Shown here piece by piece: positions 14,443 through 14,577 of a DNA stretch of 14,577 nt (position 1 is the stretch's first letter; each line of letters begins with the position of its first letter). The notes beneath the pieces are model-generated. The model saw only the letters and a program-made list of their open reading frames with translations, did not search any database and was not told the origin of the DNA. Made by a program: the position numbers and the translations under genes. The stretch is from Chryseosolibacter sp964563295 (lineage in GTDB: Bacteria > Bacteroidota > Bacteroidia > Cytophagales > Cyclobacteriaceae): assembly GCA_964563295.1 (NCBI GenBank), contig CAZLWX010000097.1, positions 1 through 14,577 on the forward strand, in the 5' to 3' direction.

Positions 14443-14577
14443 TATGCACCGCCGTCGGCGCGGCGGTCACCATCCGCGCATGCTCGGGATTCAAGGTCGG
14501 GCGGCCGGCCAGTCGATCGCGGAGATGCTGGGCCTGTTGCAGGAATCGCTGCGCTGGTCCTCGAACGGCTATGACTT
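14443..14577 (+). other. GC-rich terminal segment with a partial open frame, origin unknown
   Basis: By hand count about 66% GC in 14441-14577 against about 53% in 14281-14400. A + strand frame from ATG 14444 is open to the window end (MLGIQGRAAGQSIAEMLGLL, then QESLRWSSNGYD) with about 36 of 44 third positions G or C, as in a high-GC genome. A minus frame is also open but has weaker third-position bias. A 7-bp stem ACCGCCG / CGGCGGT sits at the junction (14448-14467). I do not recognise the protein. The segment replaces the expected imuB body. Confidence 0.4.

Noticed and set aside
14261..14494. 77-aa minus-strand ORF across the imuB junction
   Set aside because: Within imuB it is out of frame with the clearly homologous reading, so it cannot be one gene across the junction.

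Overview
The window looks like a metagenome-assembled scaffold of a Bacteroidota bacterium, probably Cytophagales (Chryseolinea/Ohtaekwangia-like); the genus is inference. The evidence is the double-FtsX ABC permeases ending in NPVxxLxxE, the PadR-plus-prefix-domain permease pair, an ECF sigma factor of the DIYQxT...KTYLFxIGKN type, a TPR fragment, weak ribosome binding sites and about 50% GC. Three runs of exactly 100 N (3127-3226, 8681-8780, 10791-10890) are scaffold gaps of unknown true size.

Layout. 1-318: remnant of a TPR protein gene that changes reading frame twice. 415-2787 (-): 790-aa FtsX/MacB-type permease. 2788-3567: repeat-rich spacer with one gap and a possible 44-aa membrane protein. 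3568-4164 (-): ECF sigma factor whose last codons lie inside a short tandem repeat. 4165-4526: divergent spacer with a possible 50-aa ORF. 4527-7370 (+): tight four-gene signalling operon made of an exported protein of unknown function, a 7-TM protein, a NarL-type histidine kinase without its own sensor domain, and its LuxR-type response regulator. 7371-7645: heptamer repeats. 7646-10547 (+): PadR repressor, then a permease with an N-terminal permease prefix domain, broken by a gap. 10548-10890: repeats, a hairpin and a gap between convergent genes. 10891-14442 (-): DnaE2 translesion polymerase and, just upstream, the C-terminus of ImuB, i.e. a mutagenesis cassette cut by the window. 14443-14577: GC-rich DNA unlike the rest.

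How the genes work together. The 4527-7370 genes overlap or nearly touch. They read as one sensing unit in which the exported and 7-TM proteins could feed a kinase that has almost no extracellular part. PadR and the second permease are 5 bp apart and probably form a self-regulated export module. ImuB and DnaE2 are coupled by a GTGATG junction and act in SOS mutagenesis.

The most unusual feature is the intergenic DNA. Most long spacers carry mosaics of degenerate 7-bp and 8-bp tandem repeats of several unrelated families, while junctions inside operons have none. Two of the three assembly gaps fall in or beside them. I found no tRNA, rRNA, CRISPR array, integrase or recognisable insertion sequence.
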